Source: Phormidium tenue FACHB-1050 (GTDB lineage: Bacteria > Cyanobacteriota > Cyanobacteriia > Pseudanabaenales > Pseudanabaenaceae). Taken from it: a DNA stretch of 64,000 nt. The stretch is taken from NCBI RefSeq assembly GCF_014696925.1, contig NZ_JACJQY010000008.1, forward strand, positions 1-64,000, in the 5' to 3' direction. Position 1 is the first letter of the stretch. Each line of letters starts with the position of its first letter. Below, in pieces: positions 47,541 through 55,596 of this stretch. The translations under genes and the position numbers were made by a program. The notes beneath the pieces were generated by a model. It was not told where the DNA came from. It was given only the letters and a program-made list of their open reading frames with translations, and ran no database searches.

Positions 47541-48540
47541 CAATAAACTCCAGCCCTGTAGCCACTGGAGTTAAACCTTTTTCCGCGAGCCACTCTGGGT
47601 TATACATTCGGCTCTGATATCGACCACCACCATCACATAGAATTGTGGCGATCGTGTGACCTTTGCCTAGTTTACGTGCCAGTTTGACTGCACCAACTGC
47701 ATTTAAAGCGGCTGAACTGCCTATAAACAAGCCATCATGCTTTAGTAAATACTGTGCCATCTCGATTACTTGCTGATCAGTACCTTGGAAAGCCCCATTA
47801 AGTCTTGCTCGATTAAAGTTCGCTGTGGCTCGATTGATGCCAATACCTTCAGTAATCGAGTTGCCTTCAGCCTTAAATTCACCCGTAGTCACGTAACTAT
47901 ATAAACCTGAACCAGTGGGATCAATTAAATAAGTAGCAATTTGGGGATTTTGTTCTTTAAGATAAGCCGTCACACCGCCGATAGTACCTCCAGTACCAGA
48001 GGACATGACAATCCCATCCAGTTCGCCGCCAGTTTGTTTCCAGATTTCAGGTGCAGTCGTATAGTAGTGAGCGTCAGAATTAGATAAGTTCTCAAACTGA
48101 TTTGCCCAAAAAGAATTGGTAACTTCTTCCGACCGTTTTCGAGCAACGTGATAGTAATTATCAGGACTAGAAAAAGGCGCAGGGTTAGTCAGTTCTACTT
48201 CAGCACCCAGAGTCCTCAGTAAATCAATTTTTTCTTGCGACTGGTTACTCGGCATCACAATTACACTCCGATAACCACGCGCATTAGCTACGAGAGCTAA
48301 GCCAATGCCAGTATTGCCTGCCGTTCCTTCAACAATCGTGCCACCAGCTTTGAGGGTTCCAGCTTTTTCAGCTTCTAACACCATAAATAGAGCAGCGCGA
48401 TCCTTAACGCTACCACCTGGATTCAGAAATTCAGCTTTCCCTAAAATAGTGCAGCCTGTCGCTTCTGAAAGAGACTCGATTTTAATTAGAGGGGTATTAC
48501 CCACAGAGTTAGCAAAACCAATACGAATATCGCGTGTCAT
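47533..48540 (-). CDS. cysK: cysteine synthase A (O-acetylserine sulfhydrylase)
   Basis: 335 residues, a fold-type II PLP enzyme. The PLP lysine lies in GGSVKDRAA, substrate loop TAGNTGIGLA, phosphate-binding SGTGGTIGG. It forms cysteine from O-acetylserine and sulfide. The long ENLSNSDAHYYTTAPEIW insertion is typical of a cyanobacterial/CysK-like subgroup of ~330 residues. It is followed, overlapping, by the Nudix gene. Specificity between CysK and related cystathionine beta-synthase-like enzymes cannot be settled by eye. Confidence 0.9.
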   Translation of the reverse strand: MTRDIRIGFANSVGNTPLIKIESLSEATGCTILGKAEFLNPGGSVKDRAALFMVLEAEKAGTLKAGGTIVEGTAGNTGIGLALVANARGYRSVIVMPSNQSQEKIDLLRTLGAEVELTNPAPFSSPDNYYHVARKRSEEVTNSFWANQFENLSNSDAHYYTTAPEIWKQTGGELDGIVMSSGTGGTIGGVTAYLKEQNPQIATYLIDPTGSGLYSYVTTGEFKAEGNSITEGIGINRATANFNRARLNGAFQGTDQQVIEMAQYLLKHDGLFIGSSAALNAVGAVKLARKLGKGHTIATILCDGGGRYQSRMYNPEWLAEKGLTPVATGLEFIDD

Positions 48541-48812
48541 GGAATATTACAAGAGATGAACTACAGCAAAGATTTACAACTTGTTGATTAACTTCAGTAT
48601 ATTTGGGTCTGTAATTAGTTATATAGATATTTGCAAATTTGAATTTTCTGGGTTTATTACAGTTAGACGTTAGTTATCGCTAATAATCGCGCTAAATTAA
48701 CCAAATCTTGAAAATTAAAATTGGCGATCGCTATATGTGAATGAATGCATTACTTACCAAGCATTTTAAAGATGCATGACAGACACTATAAGTTCTATAT
48801 TACGGTAAACAT

Positions 48813-49265
48813 ATGAAATTCTTAGTTGCTATTGATGGCTCTCAAGCTAGCGAACATGCTCTTGCCAAAGCTTTAAGCTTTGCAGTTCCTCTAGAAGCCG
48901 AAATTGTCTTGTTGACTGTGGTTGAACCACTTAGTAGCTATATGCCTGAGGTCATGCTACCCACAGGTGATTGGGTTGGTTGGCGGGGACTGCCCGATGT
49001 GGAACTGGAGCGCAAAATCTTAAATGCAGGTCAAGCCCTGCTCCAAAAAGCCCAAGATACTTGCCAAGCTTCACAGATGAAAAACCGTACTAGATTGGAA
49101 ACAGGTCAACCTCGTGATGTAATTTGCTATGTGGCAAAAGAGGAAACTCCAGACTTAGTGATACTGGGATCGCGCGGGTTAGGTTCGATTGAACGTTTGA
49201 TGTTGGGGAGTGTGAGTGATTATGTAGTTCACCATTGCGTTTCACCTGTTCTGGTCGTGCGCTAA
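48813..49265 (+). CDS. universal stress protein (UspA family)
   Basis: 150 residues. MKFLVAIDGSQASEHALAKA at the N-terminus and LGSRGLGSIERLMLGSVSDY near the C-terminus give the ATP-binding G-2x-G-9x-G(S/T) motif, so this is the ATP-binding Usp subtype. Soluble dimer expected; role in stress adaptation, details unknown. Divergent from cysK with 270 AT-rich bases between, and followed by a perfect hairpin at 49273-49311. Confidence 0.92.
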   Translation: MKFLVAIDGSQASEHALAKALSFAVPLEAEIVLLTVVEPLSSYMPEVMLPTGDWVGWRGLPDVELERKILNAGQALLQKAQDTCQASQMKNRTRLETGQPRDVICYVAKEETPDLVILGSRGLGSIERLMLGSVSDYVVHHCVSPVLVVR

Positions 49266-49272
49266 AATTTCA

Positions 49273-49311
49273 ACAGTTTAGAAGTATTGCTAGTTAATAC
49301 TTCTAAACTGT
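49273..49311. terminator. hairpin after universal stress gene
   Basis: ACAGTTTAGAAGTATT / AATACTTCTAAACTGT with a GCTAGTT loop, perfect over 16 bases. Confidence 0.75.
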
Positions 49312-49316
49312 ATCTA

Positions 49317-49420
49317 ATACCAATTCACGAAAGTGTTGCCTCCACTTTTGTGAATTAAAGACCAAACCCAGTAAGGGTTTTAAAAACACAAAATGGCGTA
49401 GCCATTTTGTGTTTTGGTAT
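49317..49420. repeat. family-1 palindromic element, full copy
   Basis: Ends ATACCAATTCAC and GTTTTGGTAT. Hairpin AATTCACGAAAGTG... has one non-paired change, and hairpin AAAACACAAAATGGC is perfect. The start of the next gene may lie inside its right end. Confidence 0.85.
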
Positions 49421-49735
49421 AACAACGCGATCGCTACTACTTTGGATAATCTTCCCACCCGCCAAGTTCTTGTTTGTCAGCATCGCACCTGTGCAAAGGA
49501 TGGTGCGGCTAAAGTTTTGGCAACATTACAACAGCAAGAAATTGTCAAGGTAAGTGTAGAAGCTTGTGGCTGTTTGGGGCTATGTGGTTCTGGCCCCATA
49601 GTAGTTGTATTGCCAGACAATGTCTATTACTGGCGTGTTACTCCCAAAAAAGCTCAGACAATTATTGAAACGCATCTAATTGGCAATGTAGAGATCCGCT
49701 CAATGATGCATCCTCGATTACATCCGAATAATTAG
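49409..49735 (+). CDS. thioredoxin-like [2Fe-2S] ferredoxin-domain protein
   Basis: Up to 108 residues. QVLVCQHRTCAKDGA, then VEACGCLGLCGSGP, gives four cysteines in the C-x4-C...C-x3-C pattern of thioredoxin-like 2Fe-2S ferredoxins (NuoE C-terminal type). The domain seems complete; redox partner unknown. The start is uncertain: a GTG at 49409 lies within the right hairpin of a family-1 element, while a TTG at 49442 would start shortly before the domain. It is followed by a perfect hairpin at 49727-49769. Confidence 0.8.
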   Translation: MFWYNNAIATTLDNLPTRQVLVCQHRTCAKDGAAKVLATLQQQEIVKVSVEACGCLGLCGSGPIVVVLPDNVYYWRVTPKKAQTIIETHLIGNVEIRSMMHPRLHPNN

Positions 49736-49769
49736 AGGTGCGCGGCTTCGCCGCTCACCTCTAATTATT
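49727..49769. terminator. hairpin overlapping end of ferredoxin-like gene
   Basis: AATAATTAGAGGTG-GCGGCTTCGCCGC-CACCTCTAATTATT with small mismatch near the centre. It includes the stop codon. Confidence 0.8.
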
Positions 49770-50288
49770 CCAAAGCACTAGATGGGTTTGGCTTTTAATT
49801 CACTAAAGTGTTGCCATACTTTAGTGAATTGGTATAGCAAAGCAAGTTTTGTTTAGAACATAAAACCCAAGAATCGAGTGGCGGCGCTTCGCGCCGCCAC
49901 TCGATTCTTGGGTTTTGTTTGTCCTGATACAGGTGACTATAGCTATAAAGAGAGTTATACCAAATCACTTAGATAGGGCGACAGATGGGATTTTCACACT
50001 CTAAATATTGGTTTGGGTTTACGAGCATTTTTTAATAACCATCTGTCGTCTTTACTTTGTGTTTTGGTATTACATCGCTTTGCGCTCAAACCCAAACCAA
50101 GAAAAACCCTAAAAACTTTGCGAAGCAACGTTTTTAGGGTTTTTCTTTTGGTTCGTTTGATCGGTAATTGCTGTAGGTACAGAAAAGCCCACGTAGAAAC
50201 ATGGGCAAACTTGCGAATATTAAGTGACAGATACAGTCCTGAGAAGAAATTGATATCTTTCGCTCAACTCATAATTAAAAAAACAACT
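49736..50288. other. repeat-filled intergenic region
   Basis: No gene is credible here. It holds half a family-1 element (49783-49834, with a compensated A-T to T-A change in its stem), a family-2 element (49833-49944), inverted arms CGACAGATGG/CCATCTGTCG at 49979 and 50039, a family-1 right-end fragment near 50055-50071, and a long hairpin at 50096-50153 (AACCAAGAAAAACCCTAAAA arm, TTGCGAAGCAA centre). Confidence 0.75.
49833..49944. repeat. family-2 palindromic element with variant stem
   Basis: Perfect hairpin 49862-49916 with stem AAAACCCAAGAATCGAGTGG and the GGCGGCGCTTCGCGCCGCC core. Left end of the TATAGCAAAGCAAG type, right end complement of the CCTGTATCAGGAC type. Its left arm is the probable parent of the chimeric copy at 51707. 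Confidence 0.85.
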
Positions 50289-51221
50289 CTAGTAAGCTCC
50301 AAATCCAGACAAGACTTTTGGAACAGTCATAAACAAAATTTTCAAGTCTGACCACAAAGTCCAATGGCGAAGATAACTTAAATCGCACTCAGTAACTGCA
50401 TCTAGATCTAGCATCGTTGAACGAGCGCTTACTTGCCACGCACCAGTGACTCCTGGTAATGAATTTAATCTTCTTTTGCGATCGCCATTAATACGCAAAG
50501 CATCATATAAAGCCCAAGGACGAGGACCTACCAAACTCATTTCACCACGTAAAACATTGAAAAGTTGAGGAAGTTCATCAAGGCTATACTTACGCATCCA
50601 ACGACCTACGTTAGTAATCCTTGGATCGTCTTCACACTTATGCAATCCAGTTTGACCAGTCATTACTAGGTGGTGCAGTTTGTCAGCATCAGTAATCATG
50701 GTACGAAATTTAATGATTCTAAATAACTTGCCACCTTCCCCGACTCGCCATTGGTGAAAAAATATTGAACCACTTGAAGTCGTAGCAATAATCACAGCCA
50801 ATGCAGACATGACTGGGCTAAGGATTAAGAGAATAAATAAAGCTGCCAACCAATCCAAAGCCCGTTTTATTGTCCAAGTGATTGGCTTATTTATTTGTGG
50901 TAACTCATTTGTATGAGGCAGGTTTAGCAGCACAGATTTTTCGGATCTATAGCATACTTCAGCTAAATTTTTAAGTTTAGCTTCACCAATTTCAGGCTTA
51001 ACTTTCACTAAATTTAGTTTGGGTTGACTATGTTTATCAGATTTAGTGTTATTTGATATCAAGGATATGAAGGTAGTTAATTGATTACGAAAACTTGAGC
51101 CTAATGGAATTGTATTAATCTTAATTTGGTTAGTATTGAACATTGAATTAGATATAGATGAAATCTCTTTTTGTTGATCAATTTGAATTACTTGTGGTTT
51201 TTTGACAATAATCTCAGTCAT
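50289..51221 (-). CDS. undecaprenyl-phosphate sugar transferase (priming enzyme)
   Basis: 310 residues. A variable N-terminal ~115 residues lacks the usual four helices of WbaP. Then comes one membrane helix (about 122-150) and the catalytic PF02397 domain: FFHQWRVGEGGKLFRIIKFR, KYSLDELPQLFNVLRGEMSL, VGPRPW and GVTGAWQVSARS. It transfers a sugar-1-phosphate to undecaprenyl phosphate, the first step of exopolysaccharide repeat synthesis. Start has AGAGGTAAAA upstream. It stands close to a Wzc-like kinase and GT4 genes, so it is part of an export cluster. Confidence 0.92.
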   Translation of the reverse strand: MTEIIVKKPQVIQIDQQKEISSISNSMFNTNQIKINTIPLGSSFRNQLTTFISLISNNTKSDKHSQPKLNLVKVKPEIGEAKLKNLAEVCYRSEKSVLLNLPHTNELPQINKPITWTIKRALDWLAALFILLILSPVMSALAVIIATTSSGSIFFHQWRVGEGGKLFRIIKFRTMITDADKLHHLVMTGQTGLHKCEDDPRITNVGRWMRKYSLDELPQLFNVLRGEMSLVGPRPWALYDALRINGDRKRRLNSLPGVTGAWQVSARSTMLDLDAVTECDLSYLRHWTLWSDLKILFMTVPKVLSGFGAY

Positions 51222-51706
51222 TTTTACCTCTCTGTATATTCTTATATCTCTGATGCTTCAGCCTACCTAGTCTAGGTTTCAATAGTTTAATCTTGGTTAA
51301 TATTGATGCAGATATCGTAGAAGTTTTATGGTTAAGAAAATCTAATGTATCTGGCATAGCAAACATATTTTACTGATTAAGTCACCAATAGGTAAATTAA
51401 AAACAAAAAGATTTTTGTTGCTATAACATTTATGGATATGATTATTCTAAAAAGAGTCATATCTTCTTCGGTAAATTTGAAGATTTACATGATTTATCCA
51501 TATATACTTATCTATCAATTCCATCGATATAGCAACTACTAGAAGTTAGTAAAAGGTCATACTAAAAGTTATATAAAAGTTATATTTTGGCATTACAGAT
51601 TGTTGGAGTGTCTAATTTAGGTGCATATCCCACCCAAAAACATGAGAAAGCAGATGCATCGCATCTGCTTTCTCATGTTTTTACTTAACGTGAGTTCGGG
51701 ATAAGC

Positions 51707-51819
51707 TATAGCAAAGCAAGTTTTGCGTAGGACATAAAACCCCAGAATCGAGTGGCGGCGCTTCGCGCCGCCTCACACTATTTGGGTTTTGATTTGTCCT
51801 GATACAGGTGGCTATAGCT
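51707..51819. repeat. family-2 palindromic element, chimeric arms
   Basis: Left arm AAAACCCCAGAATCGAGTGG, as in the copy at 49862. Right arm the complement of AAAACCCAAATAGTGTGAGG, as in the copies at 9507, 28855 and 45158. Only the GC core and the AAAACCC foot still pair. This is the only family-2 copy here whose arms do not match. Confidence 0.85.
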
Positions 51820-51856
51820 ACACTAGCTAACTCTTTTTTTGCTATAAAATTTTAAA

Positions 51857-51942
51857 AGCCAAAACAGTAAAAGCCTTGCAAAGCAAGGCTTTTACTGTTT
51901 TGGCTCCTAGAGAGGATTAGCACCGCGAACCCTCTCTAGGAG
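51857..51942. terminator. two adjacent hairpins beyond the Wzc-like gene
   Basis: 51857-51905: AGCCAAAACAGTAAAAGCC / complement with a TTGCAAAGCAA centre. 51904-51942: CTCCTAGAGAGG / CCTCTCTAGGAG. Both lie just past the stop of the minus-strand kinase gene at 51974. Confidence 0.75.
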
Positions 51943-51973
51943 CTAGTTTGCAATTAACCCGAACTGAGGTTAT

Positions 51974-54163
51974 TTATGCTGTTTCCTCGTCATCGCTAAT
52001 GGCAACGGATTTGTAGGTATATGGCAAATCTTTAACTGCATTAGCAATTACCCCAATGAAATTCAGCTTTTGGAGAATAGATATAGCCTGCGAGAATTCA
52101 ACACGAGTAATTCGATCTATCCGAGCTACAGTAACTACTCCACCACAGCAGGAAGCTATTTGAATTGTGTCAACTGTTCCAAGAATAGGTGGTGAATCAA
52201 CAATGACAAGGTCATATTCCTGCTCAAAACTAGTGACCAAAGTTTGCATCCACTCTGAACTTAGTAAAGTAACGGAATCACTGGTAATTGGTCCAGCAGT
52301 AAGAATATCAATAGCTGAGTTGGACGATTGGATTACATCTTGACTATTTATACTGCCATTACTAGCCAGTAATGTTGATAAGCCCCTCTCATTTGGTAAG
52401 TTGAGTTGCTTATGTAAAGTTGGCGATCTCATGTCTGCGTCTATCAGTAGGACTCGTTTATGTAATCTTGCCGCACTAGTAGCCAGTCCAAGAGCGATCG
52501 TAGATTTACCCTCACCAGGTAGAGCCGAGGTAATTACCAGCGATCGCACGCTTATTTCCTGAGAAAAACTATTAATCTGAATATTTCTATAAATTACATC
52601 CAACCCTTCTCGGAAAGGCAACCACTTAACAATCTCAACTGTAAGTGGTGAAACTGGCTGACTTTTAAGAAACTGTGGTAAGAAACTAGGGCTTGATGCT
52701 TCAGTCTGCAAATATTGTGGAGTCATGCCCAATAAGGATATAGAAGCAATTTGCTGTTCTAACTCACTGTAGGTATGCACCGTATCATCTTGCATATCCC
52801 TAAGAAAAGCCGCCATACCACCAATAAACAACCCAGCAACTACTCCCAACAATAAATTTCGGCGTAAACTATCTGCTGCATCTGTAGAACCCAGCCCAGG
52901 TTCCTCAACAACTTGCCAATCAAAGCCACCTCGAGCAATTTCTAGACTTAACTCTTGGCGGTTTCTAAGTAATGTTTGTAATGTTTCTTGCAGAACTGTC
53001 AGTTTAGGTCTTAAAGATTCGTACTCACTGAGCAATTTGGGCAATCGATTAATTTCTGCTCGAAGATTTCGCTCTTGAGATGCCAAAGAATCAAGTCGAG
53101 ATAATGATAATGTAATCTGAGATTGGGTTTCTACAATTTGACTTGCTAAAGTTACATCAATATTACTTAGCTGATCGGCATTCCATTTGGAATAGCTAGT
53201 CAAATCAGCATCACCTAAAATACTTCTTCTCTCTTCTTCCAGACTACTCTGCTGTTGCCTAAAACGTAACTCAAGGGCTTCAACAATAGGATTAGTAGGT
53301 TGAAATCTAGCTTTTTCGCGATTTAGTGCAACTTCTATACTTTGCATCTCTACAATCAAGGCTTGATAACGAGGTGACTGATTTAATCGAGTAAGTAATA
53401 CAGCATCCTGTGAAGACAGGTTGAGGTTTTGTTGTAGAGAATCTAACCGAGTGACTGCTTGATCATATTCTAATTGGGCGGTGCGTTTTTGTTGCTCAAT
53501 CCCATTCAGGGCTGTTGTAATTTCTGTAACTCGCTGAGTAGCATCAAATAAATTATTCTTGCGACGAAATACTTCGAGCGCTTCAGCAGTTTCTGAGATA
53601 CTTTTACGCACATTGGCAACTTGCTCATCAATACCTGCCAAGCCTTTCTGCAAACGCTTTTCCTGCTGCTCTCGATTGTAATCAGTATAAACTTTTTGAA
53701 AAGCTCTTAAAACTGCTCTTGTCTTCACAGGATCTAAAGCTGTGTACTGTACTTCAACAATTTTGGTTGGATTTGCATTATCACCCAACATATTAATTTT
53801 TAATGATTGAAGTTCAGCGCCAGTAATGCCAGGATATTGATCGTTTAGCAAATCAGCAGCTTTTTGAAACAACGAAGAACTTTGCAGTAAATTCAGCTGT
53901 GTTGCATAGTCAATCTGGATATTTGAGTCAACAAATGAGGTTGTATTTGTATTGGATCTGTAAGTTGATTCGACCAGTAAACGCATGTTACTAGTGTATT
54001 TAGGCTTAGAGTTAATATTTATAAAAGCAGCAATTACCAGCCCTAAACTTAATCCGCCCAAAAGCCAAAGTCGTCTACGGGAAAGAACCGCAAAAATTTT
54101 CCCGTAGCCTGGATCTTGCTCGGAGAGGACTGGAGATGTTGAATTTGCAGCACTAATATTCAT
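51974..54163 (-). CDS. Wzc-like polysaccharide co-polymerase/BY-kinase
   Basis: 729 residues. Wzz chain-length domain with two membrane helices (about 32-50 and 437-457) and long coiled coils between. The C-terminal cytoplasmic tyrosine kinase domain has Walker A ALPGEGKSTIA, Walker A' VLLIDADMRSP and Walker B LVIVDSPPIL. It controls export and chain length of exopolysaccharide together with an outer-membrane porin. The C-terminal tail (DLPYTYKSVAISDDEETA) contains only two tyrosines, fewer than the clusters in proteobacterial Wzc. Upstream GT4 gene ends 46 bases before its start, same strand, so probably an operon. Confidence 0.93.
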   Translation of the reverse strand: MNISAANSTSPVLSEQDPGYGKIFAVLSRRRLWLLGGLSLGLVIAAFININSKPKYTSNMRLLVESTYRSNTNTTSFVDSNIQIDYATQLNLLQSSSLFQKAADLLNDQYPGITGAELQSLKINMLGDNANPTKIVEVQYTALDPVKTRAVLRAFQKVYTDYNREQQEKRLQKGLAGIDEQVANVRKSISETAEALEVFRRKNNLFDATQRVTEITTALNGIEQQKRTAQLEYDQAVTRLDSLQQNLNLSSQDAVLLTRLNQSPRYQALIVEMQSIEVALNREKARFQPTNPIVEALELRFRQQQSSLEEERRSILGDADLTSYSKWNADQLSNIDVTLASQIVETQSQITLSLSRLDSLASQERNLRAEINRLPKLLSEYESLRPKLTVLQETLQTLLRNRQELSLEIARGGFDWQVVEEPGLGSTDAADSLRRNLLLGVVAGLFIGGMAAFLRDMQDDTVHTYSELEQQIASISLLGMTPQYLQTEASSPSFLPQFLKSQPVSPLTVEIVKWLPFREGLDVIYRNIQINSFSQEISVRSLVITSALPGEGKSTIALGLATSAARLHKRVLLIDADMRSPTLHKQLNLPNERGLSTLLASNGSINSQDVIQSSNSAIDILTAGPITSDSVTLLSSEWMQTLVTSFEQEYDLVIVDSPPILGTVDTIQIASCCGGVVTVARIDRITRVEFSQAISILQKLNFIGVIANAVKDLPYTYKSVAISDDEETA

Positions 54164-54209
54164 TATTTGTCCTTTGTTTAGTTCCAGCTATAAAAATGCT
54201 TTTGGTCAG

Positions 54210-55316
54210 TTAAGTCTTTTTTGTAATTCCCCTGATCGTACAGATTTCCTCTACGATCTGATCTACTCTTGAGAAAAATACTAGTTCAGAAAAGTTAGAG
54301 ATAGCATGTTCTCGAATTTTGGCATAGTCCCAATCAATTTTTTGAGCCTTGATTATGGCCTTTTTTAAGGATTCCGAAGTTTGGTTTTCAAATAAAATTC
54401 CCGTTAGCCCTGAGATTTGTGTATCTAAAACGCCACCAGCGCCATAGGCAATTACAGGAGTACCACTAGCATTAGCCTCAATGGGGACAAGTCCATAATC
54501 TTCTAAAGCGGCAACAACTACAAACTTTGCCTTTGCCATAAGATTGCACCGTTCGCGATCGCTAACATGACCAAGAAATTGAATGTTGGGGCGTGCTCTT
54601 GTTCTCAATTGATTCGTTTCGGGACCTTCTCCTGTAATCAGCAGAGGCAGGTTTAAGCTATTAAAAGCGTCAACGATTATATCAAGCCTCTTATAACCAA
54701 GATGCCTCGAAGAAACAAGACAGTACTCATCTTTTTGATCTGAAAAGCTAAATCGACAATCATCGATTGGATAATTTACAACTACAGCATCTTTTTTATA
54801 GATTTCTCGAATCCGCTTTGCGACTGTGGTGGAATTAGCAATGTAATAATCGGGAGATTGTGCATAGTAAATGTCTTGTTGACGCATTTTTTGAAAAAGC
54901 AGTTCAATTAAGGGTCTAAACAAGCTATATGCACTATATTCTCTCAAGTAGGTATTGGTGTCCCAAAGAAAACGAGTAACGTTGTGACAAAAGCAAATAT
55001 GCACTGCATCGGAACGCTTTTGGACTCCTTTGGCAAAACTAGCACTGCTGCTAAGAATTAAATCATATTTTTGGAGATTTAAAGATCTAAAAGCCTTGTA
55101 ATAAAATGGTGCAAATAGGCGAAAGTATTTACCAATTGCAGGAATATTTTGTAAAAACGTTGTGTAAACTGGGCGATCGCCTAAGTCAATTGTATTTTGG
55201 CGATCACATACAGACGTGTAAATATCTGCCTCTGGGAAATGTTTGCATAAAAGTTCAAATACCCTTTCAGCACCACCACGTTGCGTAAGATAGTCATGAA
55301 CCAAAGCAATTTTCAT
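54210..55316 (-). CDS. glycosyltransferase family 4
   Basis: 368 residues, GT-B fold. N-terminal KIALVHDYLTQRGGAERVF is the acceptor-side glycine-rich loop of GT4 enzymes. C-terminal LVSSRHLGYKRLDIIVDAF, LLITGEGP and VPIEANASGTPVIAYGAGG are donor-binding, with the EX7E-type pair partly changed (EDYGLVPIEA). It is first in a minus-strand run with the Wzc-like kinase and the priming transferase downstream. It presumably adds a sugar in the exopolysaccharide repeat; nucleotide-sugar donor unknown. Confidence 0.92.
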   Translation of the reverse strand: MKIALVHDYLTQRGGAERVFELLCKHFPEADIYTSVCDRQNTIDLGDRPVYTTFLQNIPAIGKYFRLFAPFYYKAFRSLNLQKYDLILSSSASFAKGVQKRSDAVHICFCHNVTRFLWDTNTYLREYSAYSLFRPLIELLFQKMRQQDIYYAQSPDYYIANSTTVAKRIREIYKKDAVVVNYPIDDCRFSFSDQKDEYCLVSSRHLGYKRLDIIVDAFNSLNLPLLITGEGPETNQLRTRARPNIQFLGHVSDRERCNLMAKAKFVVVAALEDYGLVPIEANASGTPVIAYGAGGVLDTQISGLTGILFENQTSESLKKAIIKAQKIDWDYAKIREHAISNFSELVFFSRVDQIVEEICTIRGITKKT

Positions 55317-55371
55317 TTAATTTTTATAAAGCTGTCTAGAGGTACTAATTAACAAGGATCAATATTCCAAC

Positions 55372-55499
55372 AACTCTCATTATAAAATCATTTTTGATGA
55401 AAGAATGCTGTAGTTTGACTGTCATCAAAACCAATTTGGGGATATTCAACGTCACATGGAGTGAATATCTCATAATTAGTTTCATAATTAGAATAGCTA
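55372..55499. repeat. decayed type-3-like palindrome
   Basis: Contains CTCATTATAAAATC near the left and TTTCATAATTAGAAT at the right, both close to type-3 ends, and an inner GATATTCA/TGAATATC hairpin at 55441-55469. It lies between divergent genes and is probably an old copy. Confidence 0.4.
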
Positions 55500-55555
55500 T
55501 CAATATTCATGACAAAATACAACAAAGCATAAAACGTCTTAGAATGACAAGAGTG

Positions 55556-55577
55556 AAGTTATATAAAAGTTATATTT
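55556..55577 (+). promoter_or_regulatory. tandem AGTTATAT motif before STAND gene
   Basis: Two AGTTATAT boxes spaced by 11 bases, ending 19 bases before the ATG. An identical 22-base copy is at 51566-51587. It may be a regulator-binding direct repeat or part of a duplicated promoter. Confidence 0.4.
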
Positions 55578-55596
55578 ATATATTTAAGGCGCATCT

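Larger units (their letters stand above)
51222..51973. other. intergenic region with promoter-like AT repeat and hairpins
   Basis: About 750 bases. It includes a 22-base AT motif at 51566-51587 (two copies of AGTTATAT), shared exactly with 55556-55577. A perfect hairpin lies at 51636-51682 (AAAAACATGAGAAAGCAGAT arm), followed by the chimeric family-2 element (51707-51819) and hairpins at 51857-51905 and 51904-51942. No gene-sized frame is supported. The start of the sugar transferase lies at its left edge. Confidence 0.65.

Noticed and set aside
50013-50351. Open frame of 112 codons on the + strand
   Set aside because: It runs through palindromic elements and into the 3' end of the sugar transferase on the other strand. 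Composition is Lys/Arg/Leu mixed without family features.
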